Of a DNA stretch of 64,000 nt, positions 1-11,647 are shown piece by piece. The translations under genes were made by a program, and so were the position numbers. The stretch covers positions 99,141 through 163,140 of the forward strand of contig NZ_JACVQF010000191.1 of the NCBI RefSeq assembly GCF_014534645.1. Reading direction: 5' to 3'. The stretch is from Streptomyces griseicoloratus. Lineage in GTDB: Bacteria > Actinomycetota > Actinomycetes > Streptomycetales > Streptomycetaceae. Position 1 is the stretch's first letter, and every line of letters starts with the position of its first letter. Below the pieces are notes generated by a model, which did not search any database, was not told the DNA's origin, and worked only from the letters and a program-made list of their open reading frames with translations.

Positions 1-1900
<1,900 letters not shown>

Positions 1901-1904
<4 letters not shown>

Positions 1905-3409
1905 GCGGGCGCTCCCGGTGGAATGAAGGGCAGTCCTTGCGGCGCGCCGGACTCGATGAGCCGCCACAGCGCGTCGGTGTCCGCGTGCTGTTCGATCAGG
2001 TCGCCGAGCCGGTCGAGCTGCTCCTCGCGCAGCGCGGCGAACGAGGTGCCGGGAGCCGGCACGAAGCGGCGGCCCGCGGCGGCGGCCACCTCGCGCAGGA
2101 AGGCCCGCCGGAAGCCGTCCGACTCCAGCGAACCGTGCCAGTGCGTGCCCCAGGTCTGGCCGACCCGGCAGCCGTCCAGGAAGGCTTCCCCGCCCAGGAC
2201 CTCGGCGACCCCGTGGTGGATCTCGTAGCCCTCGACGCGCTCGCCGAGGGCCTCGCCGACGGGCCGGGTCAGGGTCTTCTCACGGGCGAACCGCACCCGC
2301 ACGGGCAGCAGGCCGAGCCCGTCGACGTGCCCGCGGCGGCTCTCGACGTCGTCCTCGATGTGCTCGCCGAGCAGCTGGAAGCCGCCGCAGACGCCGAGTA
2401 CGGGCCGGCCGTCGGCGGCCCTGCGCGCGATCGCGTCGGCCAGCCCCCGCTCCCGCAGCCACTCCAGCGCCCGGACCGTCCCCCGCGTCCCCGGCACCAC
2501 CACGAGATCCGCGTCGGCCAGCTCCTCCGGCCGGTCCACGAACCGCACCACGACACCCGGCTCGGCGGCCAGCGCGTCCACGTCCGTGAAGTTGGACATC
2601 AGCGGGACGGCGCAGACGGCGACCCGGAGCACGTCCTCGCCGACGGGCGGCGCGACCACCGACTCCCGGACGGCACCGCGCAGCGACACCCGCAGCCCGT
2701 CCTCCTCGTCGATGCCGAGGCCGTGCCGGAAGGGCAGGACGCCGTACGTCCGCCGCCCGGTCAGCCCGTGCAGCATGTCGATCCCGGGTTCCAGCAGTGA
2801 CACGTCCCCGCGGAACTTGTTGACCAGGAACCCGGCGACCAGTGCCTGGTCCTCGGGCGACAGCAGCGCCACCGTCCCGAAGAACGAGGCGAACACGCCC
2901 CCGCGGTCGATGTCGCCGACCACCAGGACGGGGAGCCGGGCGCCCCGGGCGATCCCCATGTTCACGATGTCGGTCCGGCGCAGGTTGATCTCGGCCGGGC
3001 TGCCCGCCCCCTCGCAGATCACCGCGTCGTACGTGCCGCGCAGCTCGGCCAGGCAGTCGAGCACCGTGCCGAGCAACCGCTGCTGCCGCCCGCCGTGGTA
3101 GCCGCGGGCGCTCAGCTCGCCCACCGGCTTGCCCAGCAGCACGACCTGGCTGCTCTGCTCGCCGCCCGGCTTGAGCAGCACCGGGTTCATCAGCGCGGTC
3201 GGCTCGACGCGGCACGCCTGTGCCTGCATGGCCTGCGCCCGCCCGATCTCGGCGCCCTCGCGGGTCACGAAGGAGTTGAGGGACATGTTCTGCGCCTTGA
3301 AGGGCGCCACCTTGACGCCCTGCCGCACCAGCCACCGGCAGATCCCGGCGGTGACGACGCTCTTGCCCGCGTCGGAGGTGGTGCCGGCGACGAGGAGACC
3401 ACCGTTCAT
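1901..3409 (-). CDS. cobQ: CobQ, cobyric acid synthase
   Basis: Glutamine-dependent amidotransferase that amidates the b, d, e and g side chains of the corrin ring to give cobyric acid. The product is 502 residues, normal for the family. The N-terminal dethiobiotin-synthetase-like ATPase domain carries GTTSDAGKS at about residues 9-17. The C-terminal class I glutaminase domain carries the nucleophile in [11 protein letters not shown] (Cys about 341) and the catalytic His in GTHWHG (about 423). The start MNGGLLVAG is chosen because it begins the ATPase fold and overlaps the cobD stop by four bases. Cytoplasmic. Confidence 0.95.
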
Positions 3410-4374
3410 GACGTACGTCCTCTCTTCCCGTTCCGGGCCGCGGTGCCCGCGAGCAGCCGCGCGCCTGCGCACACGCCCAGCGCGAGCCAGCTCACACGCC
3501 GGGAGAGCCGTACGGCCCGGTCGATGTCGTCGACGCGGACGGCGCGCCCCGCCGCCGCGCCCAGCACGGGCCGGTGCTCCACCCGCCCGCCGTAGGAGAG
3601 CGTTCCGCCGAGCCGGACGCCCAGGGCGCCCGCGAACGACGCCTCCACCGGCCCGGCGTTGGGGCTCGGGTGCTTCGCGGCGTCGGCCCGCCAGGCCCGT
3701 ACGGCACCCCGGGGGCTGTCTCCGGCCGCGGCGGCCAGGACGGCGGTGAGCCGCGCGCCCGGCCAGCCCGCGACGTCGTCGAGGCGGGCGGAGGCCCAGC
3801 CGTAGCGCCGGTGCCGGGGCGACTTGTGGCCGACCATGGCGTCCAGGGTGTTCACGGCGCGGAAGCCGAGCAGCCCCGGCACACCGCCCACGGCACCCCA
3901 CACCAGGGCGCCCACGACCGCGTCGGAGGTGTTCTCGGCGACGGACTCCACGACCGCCCGGGCGATGCCGTCGGCGTCCAGCGCCTGCGGGTCCCGCCCG
4001 CACAGGTGCGGCAGCCGTTCCCGGGCGGCCTCGACGTCCCCGGCGCGAAGCGCCCGGCCGATGGCGCGGGCCTCGCGGGCGAGCGAGGTACCGCCGACGA
4101 CGGACCAGGTGGCGGCGGCGGTCAGCGCGACGGAGGCGGCGGGGGAGGGGCGCACGGCGCGGGCGGCGACGGCCCCGACGGCGACGGCGCCACCGGCGCA
4201 CACGGCGGTGTGCAGCGCGCCCCAGCCCCGGTGGTCACGCCACAGCACCCGTTCCACGGCACCGGCGGCACGGCCGAACGCGGCGACCGGGTGTCCGCGG
4301 CGCGGATCGCCGAGGAGGAGGTCACCGAGGAGGCCGGCGGCGGCGCCGTACGCGAAGACGCGTTCGGCACGCAT
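3406..4374 (-). CDS. cobD: CobD/CbiB, adenosylcobinamide-phosphate synthase
   Basis: Membrane enzyme that joins aminopropanol (or its phosphate) to adenosylcobyric acid to give adenosylcobinamide (phosphate). The product is 322 residues, the usual length. It begins [20 protein letters not shown], followed by the family hallmark [14 protein letters not shown], and has several hydrophobic segments. RNTSDAVVG-type sequence is present as [14 protein letters not shown]. It is the first gene of the cobD-cobQ-cobN operon, about 85 bases downstream of the 3' edge of the B12 riboswitch. Its stop overlaps the cobQ start (ATGA). No strong ribosome binding site is visible, which would fit translational control by the riboswitch. 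Confidence 0.93.
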   Translation of the reverse strand: MRAERVFAYGAAAGLLGDLLLGDPRRGHPVAAFGRAAGAVERVLWRDHRGWGALHTAVCAGGAVAVGAVAARAVRPSPAASVALTAAATWSVVGGTSLAREARAIGRALRAGDVEAARERLPHLCGRDPQALDADGIARAVVESVAENTSDAVVGALVWGAVGGVPGLLGFRAVNTLDAMVGHKSPRHRRYGWASARLDDVAGWPGARLTAVLAAAAGDSPRGAVRAWRADAAKHPSPNAGPVEASFAGALGVRLGGTLSYGGRVEHRPVLGAAAGRAVRVDDIDRAVRLSRRVSWLALGVCAGARLLAGTAARNGKRGRTS

Positions 4375-4459
4375 GGGAGCTCAGCCGGTCACGCGGTCAG
4401 GGAGGAACCTGTCACGGAACGTCGTTCGGCAGCCGAGCATCGCGTTATGTCCTCACTCA

Positions 4460-4620
4460 GGGTGTCCACGCCCTGGTTCGACGAGACCGGCGGTGAGAGT
4501 TCCTGGCTCCCGGGGTCTGACCCCCGGTCACAGTGGCGGGACCGCGCCGGATTCGCACCGGGCTTCCTCTCCTGCCGCCGTACATGGCTCCGGAAGTCCA
4601 CCACGGCCCGCGAACACCCG
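4460..4620 (-). promoter_or_regulatory. Cobalamin (B12) riboswitch upstream of cobD
   Basis: On the minus strand the block reads GGTGCGAATCCGGC, then GGTCCCGCCACTGTGA (4516-4551 region), then GAGCCAGGA. These are the conserved core and B12-box sequences of adenosylcobalamin riboswitches. The outer stem P1 can form between GGGTGTTC (4619-4612) and GGACACCC (4467-4460). About 85 bases of expression platform separate it from cobD, consistent with B12 repressing the operon. The call rests on motif recognition and no covariance score was computed. Confidence 0.9.
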
Positions 4621-4671
4621 TCAACTTGCCGTTGACCTGCGAGGGGGGAGTGTGCGGAGGCCCACAAGGAA

Positions 4672-4707
4672 GCGGGGTGCGGGACGGTGTTCCGTCCCGC
4701 ACCCCGC
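4672..4707. terminator. Long perfect GC hairpin, likely terminator of pit and the small membrane gene
   Basis: Arms at 4672-4687 and 4692-4707 are perfect 16-base reverse complements around a TGTT loop. It lies just beyond the stop of the minus-strand small membrane gene and before the cob leader. There is no U-run, as is common in Streptomyces. Confidence 0.7.
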
Positions 4708-4731
4708 GGATGTCCGTGTGCCGTCGCCCGG

Positions 4732-4953
4732 TCAGGCGACGATCAGGTAGATCCCGTACGCCACCGCCGCCGCGCAGGCCGCGAAGCAGGCGTACGCGCC
4801 GGTGACCGCGAGCGCGGCGGAGCCGCCCTGGGCGGCGGCCCGCTCCTGGCGGGAGAGGCCGGCGATGCCGAGGGTGAACAGGGCCACCAGGCCGACGGTG
4901 ACCACGAGGCTGACCCCGAAGACGGAGCCGAGGGCTGCCCAGTCGATCTTCAT
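4732..4953 (-). CDS. Small membrane protein downstream of pit (hypothetical)
   Basis: A 73-residue protein, MKIDWAALGSVFGVSLVVTV..., with two predicted membrane segments (about residues 8-32 and 48-72) separated by a short polar loop LSRQERAAAQ. No enzymatic motif is visible. It starts 34 bases after the pit stop on the same strand and ends before a strong hairpin, so it is probably co-transcribed with pit. The constant neighbourhood suggests an accessory to the phosphate transporter, but that is inference only. Confidence 0.75.
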   Translation of the reverse strand: MKIDWAALGSVFGVSLVVTVGLVALFTLGIAGLSRQERAAAQGGSAALAVTGAYACFAACAAAVAYGIYLIVA

Positions 4954-4987
4954 GCTGGTTCTCTTCCTTCGTACCCGGGGCGCGGGC

Positions 4988-6244
4988 TCAGACGGTGGTG
5001 GCGGCCGACGGGGCCTTGGCGTCGTCGGGTGCGGAGGCCGGGGCCGGGACGGTGGCCGTCAGCTCCTCGGTGGTGCCCGCCGGGGGCGGGGTCACGGCGG
5101 CGATCGCGGTGGTGACCACGCCGGCCGGCTCCGTCTCAGGCGTGTCGTCGCCGTTGACGTTGGTGTGGTCGACGACCTCGCGGCGGGAGATCTTCCAGAT
5201 CGCGGCGCTGGAGGCGACCAGGAAGACCGCGACGAGCGCCGTGCCCCAGTCGCCGAAGCCGCAGATCCACTCGGCGATCGCGGCGACCAGCGCCGCGGCC
5301 GGCAGGGTCAGACCCCAGGCGACGAACATCCGGGTGGCCGTGGACCAGCGGACCACGCCGCCCTTGCGGCCGAGGCCCGCGCCCATCACGGCACCGGAGA
5401 CCGAGTGCGTGGTGGAGAGGGAGAAACCGAGGTGGGAGGAGGCCAGGATGACCGTGGCGGCGCTGGTCTGGGCGGCGAAGCCCTGCTGCGGCTGGAGGTC
5501 GGTCAGGCCCTTGCCCATGGTGCGGATGATGCGCCAGCCGCCGAGGTAGGTGCCGAGCGCGATGGCGAGGCCCGCGGACAGGATGACCCACATGGGCGGG
5601 TCGGAGTCGGGGGCGAGGGCGCCGCCGGCGACCAGGGCGAGGGTGATGATGCCCATCGTCTTCTGGGCGTCGTTGGTGCCGTGGGCCAGCGAGACGAGCC
5701 CGGCGGAGGCGATCTGCCCGGCGCGGTAGCCCTTCGCGGCGGCCTTGCCGTCGGCCTTGCGGCCGAGCGTGTACGTCAGCCGGGAGGCGAGCATCGCCGC
5801 GACGCCGGCGACGATCGGGGCGGCGATCGCCGGGAGGAGCACCTTGGTGACGAGCACGTCACCGTGGACGGCGCCGACGCCGGCCGAGGCTATGGCGGCG
5901 CCGATCAGGCCGCCCATGAGGGCGTGCGAGGAGCTGGACGGCAGACCGACCAGCCAGGTGAGCAGGTTCCAGAGGATCGCGCCGACCAGGGCGGCGAAGA
6001 TGACCTCGGGACGGATGCCGGTCTCGTCGACGAGACCCTTGGAGATCGTGTTGGCGACCTCCACCGAGAGGAAGGCGCCGACAAGGTTCAGGACGGCGGA
6101 CATGGCCACCGCCACCTTGGGCTTGAGCGCACCGGTCGAAATGGTCGTTGCCATCGCGTTCGCGGTGTCGTGGAAACCGTTCGTGAAATCGAACGCGAGT
6201 GCGGTTACCACCACAATCGCGAGGATCAGCGAGAAGCTTTCCAT
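4988..6244 (-). CDS. Pit family low-affinity inorganic phosphate transporter
   Basis: Proton-coupled low-affinity phosphate transporter of the PiT family in the cytoplasmic membrane. The 418-residue product starts MESFSLILAIVVVTALAF and has the two inverted PiT signatures: NGFHDTANAMAT near residue 22 and SLAHGTNDAQKTMG near residue 190. About ten to twelve hydrophobic helices are visible. The last 60 residues are a polar Ala/Pro/Thr tail without known function. A three-unit PHO box lies 37 bases upstream of the ATG, so PhoP control is likely. This corresponds to the pitH2-type gene of S. coelicolor (from memory). I do not assign the exact symbol. Confidence 0.92.
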   Translation of the reverse strand: MESFSLILAIVVVTALAFDFTNGFHDTANAMATTISTGALKPKVAVAMSAVLNLVGAFLSVEVANTISKGLVDETGIRPEVIFAALVGAILWNLLTWLVGLPSSSSHALMGGLIGAAIASAGVGAVHGDVLVTKVLLPAIAAPIVAGVAAMLASRLTYTLGRKADGKAAAKGYRAGQIASAGLVSLAHGTNDAQKTMGIITLALVAGGALAPDSDPPMWVILSAGLAIALGTYLGGWRIIRTMGKGLTDLQPQQGFAAQTSAATVILASSHLGFSLSTTHSVSGAVMGAGLGRKGGVVRWSTATRMFVAWGLTLPAAALVAAIAEWICGFGDWGTALVAVFLVASSAAIWKISRREVVDHTNVNGDDTPETEPAGVVTTAIAAVTPPPAGTTEELTATVPAPASAPDDAKAPSAATTV

Positions 6245-6280
6245 TTACCCAGGCAATCGTTCGAGGTCATTGGCTGGACG

Positions 6281-6313
6281 AACGTAGGTAACCAGGGTGA
6301 ACGGAAGGTGAAC
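6281..6313 (-). promoter_or_regulatory. PHO box: three 11-bp direct repeats upstream of pit
   Basis: Reading the minus strand there are three head-to-tail 11-mers: GTTCACCTTCC (6313-6303), GTTCACCCTGG (6302-6292) and TTACCTACGTT (6291-6281). These match the Streptomyces PhoP direct-repeat-unit pattern GTTCACC. The site lies 37-69 bases upstream of the pit start. Confidence 0.85.
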
Positions 6314-6428
6314 TGGGAGGGGCTTGGCGATGGCCGGAAGCGGGGTCGCCGCCCCCGTATGTCGCGCTCCGTTTCCGGCCGTCGCGCTGCGTCTCCGGCG
6401 GGGCCCCGAAACCCGGCCCGGGACCGGG

Positions 6429-7184
6429 TCAGGCGCCCCGGGCGAACCTCCGCAGCCGGTCCGGCGACCCGTTGAAGAGATTCTGGTCACCCGGCAGGCT
6501 GCCCGCGTTGTCGTACTGCCAGAAGGTCCAGGCCGACCAGCCGGCCGGCAGCTCCCCCGGGGCGGACGCGTCGTAGCGGGCGATCCACAGGGCGTGATCC
6601 GCGGCGAAGGCGCGGCTGCCGCCGGTGCAGGTGTTCCACCAGTGCGTCGTGGTGTAGATCACCGGGCGGCGGCCCGTGAGCCGTTTCACCTCGTCGCTGA
6701 ACGACCGTATCCAGCCGGTCATGGCCGTTCCGCTCAGGCCGTAGCACTTCCGCTTCTTGTCGTACGGGTTGTACTCGATGTCGAGCGCGGGCGGCAGCGT
6801 CCGGCCGTCCGCGGTCCAGCCGCCGCCGTTGCGGACGAAGTGGCGGGCCTGCGTCCGGCCCGGCGACCTGTCCGGCAGGGCGAAGTGGTACGCGCCGCGG
6901 ATCAGCCCCGCCTCGCGCGAGTCGGTGTACTGCCGGCCGAAGTACGGGTTGCGGTAGGTGTGGGACTCGGTGGCCTTGACGTAGACGAATGTCGCGCCCC
7001 GGGCCTTCGCGCGGCGGAAGTCGACGGTCTTCTGGTGGGACGAGACGTCGTGCCCCTGGGGCCGGCCGCCCGCCGCCGAGGCGGCCGGTGCCTCGGCGAG
7101 CGCGGTTCCCCCGAGTGCGAGTGCCGCCGCCAGGGCCGCGACGAGGTGGCCGCGACGGCGGGACGGTATGTGATCACTGGCCAT
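6429..7184 (-). CDS. Secreted GH25 lysozyme (muramidase)
   Basis: Glycoside hydrolase family 25 enzyme that cleaves N-acetylmuramic acid linkages in peptidoglycan. The 251-residue protein has a signal peptide: basic MASDHIPSRRR, hydrophobic core to residue 30, and an AxA site near APAASA. Catalytic landmarks are GHDVSSHQ (Asp about 46) and ALDIEYN, the DxE pair (Asp about 135, Glu about 137). The Met at 7184 is preferred over the upstream one at 7229 because GGGGGAA sits 6 bases before it and it begins a proper signal peptide. It probably stands alone. A role in cell-wall turnover is inferred. Confidence 0.9.
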   Translation of the reverse strand: MASDHIPSRRRGHLVAALAAALALGGTALAEAPAASAAGGRPQGHDVSSHQKTVDFRRAKARGATFVYVKATESHTYRNPYFGRQYTDSREAGLIRGAYHFALPDRSPGRTQARHFVRNGGGWTADGRTLPPALDIEYNPYDKKRKCYGLSGTAMTGWIRSFSDEVKRLTGRRPVIYTTTHWWNTCTGGSRAFAADHALWIARYDASAPGELPAGWSAWTFWQYDNAGSLPGDQNLFNGSPDRLRRFARGA

Positions 7185-7459
7185 GCTTTCCCCCGGAATG
7201 ATCCCCCAAAATGGCAACGTGCATGACAAAACGAGCCGGAGGGAGCGTATCGGAAGATCCTTGAACGCTCATCGATCTCCGGCCAAGGAGCGGACGAGGG
7301 GTGAAATATGGCGATACGCCCCCTGCCGGAGCCGGGGCTTCCGGCCTACAGTGCGCCCGCCCGGCGGCACCTCCGCCCCGTGGCTGGCAGGATCGCCGCA
7401 CGGCCGGGCAGTGCCGGGACGGCGGGGGCGCACGGGGCGCCCGGGAGAAGGGAGAGGTC

Positions 7460-8131
7460 GTGGAGGAGTCGCGGGGGAGGCGTGTGCGCGACGAGGAGGC
7501 GCGGGCCTGGGAGGCGCTCGTGGCGACGGCCCGGCGCACGGTGTCCGACGGGCTGGTGGTCGGCACGTCCGGCAACGTCTCGGTGCGCGTCGGCGACACG
7601 GTGCTGGTCACCCCGTCGGGCGTGCCCTACGACCGGCTGGGCGCCGACGACGTGACCGCGGTCGATCTCGACGGACGGCAGGTGGCCGGCGTGCTGGTGC
7701 CGACCAGCGAACTGCCCATGCATCTCGCCGTGTACCGCACCACCGACGCCCGCGCCGTCGTCCACACCCACGCCGTGCACGCGACCGCCGTCTCGACGCT
7801 CGTCCGTGAGCTCCCGCTGGTCCACTACATGGCCGCCGCGCTCGGCGGTCCTGTCCGGGTTGCCCCCTATGCGGCATACGGCAGTGACGAGTTGGCCGAG
7901 AACATGCTCCAGGCCCTCGCCGGCCGCTCCGGCTGCCTCCTGCAGAACCACGGCACCCTCACCCACGGCGCCTCCCTCGACCAGGCCCTGGACCGCACCG
8001 CCCAGCTGGAGTGGATGTGCCGCCTGTGGCTGACGGCCTCCTCGGTACCGGGCCTCACCCCGTCGCTGCTGACGGAGGAACAACTGGCAGAGGTCACGGC
8101 CCGGCTCCGCGGCTACGGCCAACCGCACTGA
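7460..8131 (+). CDS. Class II aldolase/adducin family protein (fuculose-phosphate aldolase-like)
   Basis: Zinc-dependent class II aldolase fold, probably acting on a phosphorylated sugar (L-fuculose 1-phosphate type). The 223-residue product shows the substrate loop GTSGNVSVR (about residues 38-46), the zinc ligand pair HTHAVHAT (about 97-104) and NHGTLTHG near residue 163. The GTG at 7460 is chosen because GGGAGAGG lies just upstream and the length then matches the family. An in-frame ATG at 7301 would add a low-complexity stretch unlike the family. The true substrate cannot be told from the sequence. Confidence 0.85.
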   Translation: MEESRGRRVRDEEARAWEALVATARRTVSDGLVVGTSGNVSVRVGDTVLVTPSGVPYDRLGADDVTAVDLDGRQVAGVLVPTSELPMHLAVYRTTDARAVVHTHAVHATAVSTLVRELPLVHYMAAALGGPVRVAPYAAYGSDELAENMLQALAGRSGCLLQNHGTLTHGASLDQALDRTAQLEWMCRLWLTASSVPGLTPSLLTEEQLAEVTARLRGYGQPH

Positions 8132-8189
8132 CCGGCCACCCACCCCACCCCGCCGCCGGCCGCCCTCCGGACAGACCATGCAGCAGAGC

Positions 8190-8760
8190 CCCGGACACCG
8201 GCGCCGACACGCGACTACCACCCGCTGCCGGGCCGACCGGTTCCGCCGGAGGGGCTGATACGGGCGCAGCGCCGGACGGCCAGGTGCCGGCGGTGCGCGG
8301 CTGCCACCTGCTGTCGGGCGCAACCGTATTGCTCCCGACGGTGCGGTTGCGGGCCGCAGCGTCCGGGGCGCCGGTCCTGGCGCCGGCGGCGGTGCGCGGG
8401 TGCCGCCCGCTGCCGGGCCGGCTGGTTCCGCCCGACGGGCTGGGTGCAGTGCCGGGTCGCGGGGCGGCTAGGTGCCGGTGGTGCGTGGCTGCCGCCTGGT
8501 GTCGGGCGTAATCGATTCCCCGCGACGGGCGGATGCGGCGCGGTGTCCGGGGCGCCGGTCCTGGCGCCGGCGGCGGCGCGCGGGTGCCGCCCGCTGCCGG
8601 GCCGGCCGGTTTGCGCCCGGCGGGCTGATGCGGGCGAGGAGTCCCGGACTCCGGCGGCGCGCCGCCGCCTGTGGCCCGCCGCCGGGTGTCATCGGGTCGT
8701 CCGGATGGGCCGGGCCGGCTTCCGCTCGGCCGGTGTCGTCGGCGGACGTTCGCCTGCTCG
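8190..8760. repeat. Degenerate intergenic repeat field (about 190-bp period)
   Basis: The 816 bases between 8132 and 8947 hold no convincing gene. Two clear copies begin at about 8280 and 8470. Each runs from GGTGCGCGGCTGCC through TGTCGGGCG to a block GCGTCCGGGGCGCCGGTC and then GTGCCGCCCGCTGCCGGGC. A partial copy precedes at about 8190-8270 and a more decayed one follows to about 8760. A related copy lies at 15619-15770. Open frames here translate to repetitive low-complexity peptide and look spurious. Confidence 0.7.
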
Positions 8761-8947
8761 GTGAGTACGGGGACGGACCGTTCGGCCGAGCGTGCGTGCC
8801 CCCGGAACCGGAGGCTGCGGGGAAGACGGGAAGCGGGCCCCGCCCGACCGGGCGCCGTCGGGGCGGGCGGGTCTCCGTCCGGACCCGGTGTCACCCCCGG
8901 TCGCCCGCCCACTGGCCGCCCCCGCACTCGACCAGGACACTGGCCCC

Positions 8948-10072
8948 ATGCGCACTGTCACAGCAACGGCCGCCGCCGTCGGCGCAGCCCTGGCAGCCGG
9001 CGCTGCAAGCGTCGCCGCCGGCCGGCTCGCCGGCGACGCCGCGCTCAAGGCGTCCCCCGGCCGGCCCCTGCCCACCGAACCCCGGCTCACCGTGCACGGC
9101 ACCGCCGCCGGGCAGATCACCCTCACCCGGGACCTGGCCGCGCTGCGCCCAGGCCGCTACGGGCTCTCCGGCGACGGCTCCCACGCGATCGTCGGCCCCG
9201 TCCTGAGCGCCCCGCAGCAGTCGGCCGACACCGTCGTACGCCGCCTGGAGGCCGTCACCCACGGCACCTTCGCCGCCGGCGACCGGGCGTGGCTCACCCC
9301 GAACCTCTACGTCGGCACCCCGCGCACCGCCCTCGGCCTGGACCACGTCGACGTGGAGATCCCCGGCGAGCTCGGACCGCTCCCGGCCTGGTTCCTGCCC
9401 GGCGCCCGCAGCACCTGGATCATCGCCGTGCACGGCCTGGCCGCGACCCGCGAACACGCCATGAACCTGATGGTCCCCCTGAACCGCCGGCACCTCCCCG
9501 TGCTGGCCCTCGCCTACCGGGGCGACCAGGGCGCCCCCCGCTCGCCGGACGGCCTGCAGCACTTCGGCGAGACGGAGTGGCCCGACGTGGACGCCGCCGT
9601 CCGCTACGCCCTCGACCACGGCGCCCGTCACGTCGTCCTGCTCGGCTGGTCCACCGGGGCCACCATGGCCCTGCGCACCGCCGCCCTCTCGGAGGTCCGC
9701 AACCGCATCGCCGGCCTCGTCCTGGACTCCCCGGTACTCAACTGGGAGGCCACCCTCCGCGCCCTGGCCGCCGCCCGGCGCACCCCCGGCGCACTCCTGC
9801 CGCTCGCCGTCCGCGCCGCCCAGGGCCGCGCCGGACTGCACGCCGACCGCGAGGACGGCACCGGCGACCGCTACCGCCCGAAGATCCCGACCCTGGTCTT
9901 CCACGGCCCGGACGACGAGGTGGCGCCCTGGCGGTACTCCCGCCACCTCGCCGACACCGACCGCCTCGTCGCCCTGCACCCGGTCGAGGGAGCCCCGCAC
10001 TCCGCCATGTGGAACGCCGACCCGGACCGCTACGAGGAGACCCTGCGCCGCTTCCTGACCCCGCTGGTGTGA
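8948..10072 (+). CDS. Alpha/beta hydrolase, membrane- or secretion-anchored
   Basis: Serine hydrolase of the alpha/beta fold. The 374-residue product starts MRTVTATAAAVGAALAAGA, an N-terminal hydrophobic segment that could be a signal or anchor. It has the nucleophile elbow LLGWSTGAT (Ser in GWSTG, about residue 235), an acid in FHGPDDEVAP (about 320) and a final His in PHSAMWN (about 350), in the right order for a catalytic triad. The oxyanion-type VHGLAATREH lies near residue 160. The substrate is unknown. The ATG at 8948 is preferred because earlier in-frame codons fall in the repeat field. Confidence 0.85.
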   Translation: MRTVTATAAAVGAALAAGAASVAAGRLAGDAALKASPGRPLPTEPRLTVHGTAAGQITLTRDLAALRPGRYGLSGDGSHAIVGPVLSAPQQSADTVVRRLEAVTHGTFAAGDRAWLTPNLYVGTPRTALGLDHVDVEIPGELGPLPAWFLPGARSTWIIAVHGLAATREHAMNLMVPLNRRHLPVLALAYRGDQGAPRSPDGLQHFGETEWPDVDAAVRYALDHGARHVVLLGWSTGATMALRTAALSEVRNRIAGLVLDSPVLNWEATLRALAAARRTPGALLPLAVRAAQGRAGLHADREDGTGDRYRPKIPTLVFHGPDDEVAPWRYSRHLADTDRLVALHPVEGAPHSAMWNADPDRYEETLRRFLTPLV

Positions 10073-10230
10073 CCCCCGCCCGAACCCGCGCCGCCGGTTC
10101 CGTTTCGCGGCCGGACCGATGGCCTGATCCGATGCCCGGACAGCCCGCCGGGCCTCCTCGCCCACCGCCCACGCCGCCCGTCATGTCATTCCGTTTGGGT
10201 TTTCGGACCGTCAACCGGAAGACTGCACCC

Positions 10231-11634
10231 GTGACGTCCCGTATCCCGCGCGACTCCAGGCTTCGACTCGTCCGCCCGCGACCCCTGGCCGCCGCCCCCA
10301 GAGCGATGAACCAGCGGCGCCCGCGCCGCACCGCGCCGCACCCCCCGGAGGGCACACCGGCACGATCGGAACTGGCCGGAATGGCACGCTCCGGCCTGGC
10401 CGGCGCGGCCCGCGTGGCCCGCTGGGCCGATGCCGCCCTCGGCCCCGGCCGCGACGCCGCGACCGCCGACGGCAAGGCCACCCTCTCCGACGCGACCGCC
10501 GCCCGCGCCGCCCGCGAACTCGGCCTGACCGTGGACCGCGTCCGCGCCGACTGGGACACCGCCCGCCTCGCCGGACTGGTCGAGGTGCACGGCGGCAGCG
10601 CCCGGCCCGGCTGGCGGCTGCGCGCCTGGGACCGCGACGACAGCGCCGTACTGCGCGGCTGGGTCGCCCTCTTCGACGCCTGGTCGCTGGCCCACCCGGA
10701 GCCCGCCGGCCACGAACCGGCCGCCGTCGCCGAGGTCGTCTCGGCCATGCCCCAGGTGCTCTCCTTCCTCCAGCTGTCCGCCGGACCCGTCCCCGTGGCC
10801 CAGCTCCTCGACCTGCTTCAGCAGCGGGTCACCGAACTGCGCACCGAGCGCTGCGAGATCCCCTACGGCCCCCGGCCGGAGCCGGTCCCGCAGCCACGGC
10901 CCGACGACACCACCGCGCTCGCCCCGCTCCTCGACTGGGCCCTGCACGCACTGGCCTCCGTCGGCGCCCTCACCTGCGGCGACGGACAGGCCACGCTCAC
11001 CCCGCTCGGAAGCTGGGCCGTCTGGGTCAAGCTGGAGCAGATCTGCGTGGCCGCCCAGAGCCCCGCCGGGAACATCGAGCAGTCGGCCGAGGACATGCTC
11101 CGCGGCTGCGCCCAGCTCCGCCCGAACGCGGCCCGCGCCGAGTACCGCGCCTGGCTCGCCGCCCGCCCCGTCGGCAGCGCCGTCACCGAGCTGCTCGCCG
11201 CCGCCCGCGGCGAGGACGCCCTGCTGCGCGGCCTCGCCTTCGAGGCGCTGCGCGTCGTCGGCGCCCCCGCCGAGCCCGACGTCCGCGCCGTGCTGGAGGA
11301 GCCGACGCTGCGGCCGTACGCCCTGCTGTGGCTGGCCGAGCACGACGGGGCCGACCCGGAGGACGCCCACGCGGTCCTCACCCGGCACGAGGCCACCTGG
11401 CTGTGGGTCGACACCGCCGCCGCCGTCGCCGACCACGGCGAGGCCCCGCTGCTGGTGAGGCACCTGGAGTCCGCCGTGCAGCCCACCGTCCCCGCGCTGC
11501 TGGACGAGGTCCGGGCCGTCGGACACCCCCGCACCGTGCAGGTCCTGGTGGCACTCGCCGCCGCGCACCCCGACCCGGCGCTCGCCAAGGCCGTACGCCG
11601 GGCCGCCTTCCAGGTGCACACGGGGGGCAGCTGA
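10231..11634 (+). CDS. Unrecognised protein, possibly regulatory (helix-rich, winged-helix-like N-terminal part)
   Basis: I do not recognise a defined family. From GTG 10231 the protein has 467 residues. The N-terminal part has Arg/Pro-rich sequence, then ATLSDATAARAARELGLTVDRVRADWDTARLAGLV, which resembles a helix-turn-helix. The middle and C-terminal parts are Ala/Leu-rich helices (for example VLEEPTLRPYALLWLAEHDG) resembling armadillo- or HEAT-like repeats. There are no membrane segments. The start is uncertain: GTG 10231 has a weak GGAAG upstream, and ATG 10183 or ATG 10381 are alternatives. It converges on the VOC gene with only 13 bases between them. Confidence 0.7.
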   Translation: MTSRIPRDSRLRLVRPRPLAAAPRAMNQRRPRRTAPHPPEGTPARSELAGMARSGLAGAARVARWADAALGPGRDAATADGKATLSDATAARAARELGLTVDRVRADWDTARLAGLVEVHGGSARPGWRLRAWDRDDSAVLRGWVALFDAWSLAHPEPAGHEPAAVAEVVSAMPQVLSFLQLSAGPVPVAQLLDLLQQRVTELRTERCEIPYGPRPEPVPQPRPDDTTALAPLLDWALHALASVGALTCGDGQATLTPLGSWAVWVKLEQICVAAQSPAGNIEQSAEDMLRGCAQLRPNAARAEYRAWLAARPVGSAVTELLAAARGEDALLRGLAFEALRVVGAPAEPDVRAVLEEPTLRPYALLWLAEHDGADPEDAHAVLTRHEATWLWVDTAAAVADHGEAPLLVRHLESAVQPTVPALLDEVRAVGHPRTVQVLVALAAAHPDPALAKAVRRAAFQVHTGGS

Positions 11635-11647
11635 CCGTGCCCGGCGC

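Noticed and set aside
8094-8927. Minus-strand 277-residue open frame in the 8.2-8.9 kb gap
   Set aside because: The peptide is Pro/Arg/Ala-rich and repeats the same units as the intergenic repeat field, with no conserved domain. It also appears in part at 15.6 kb on the repeat copy.
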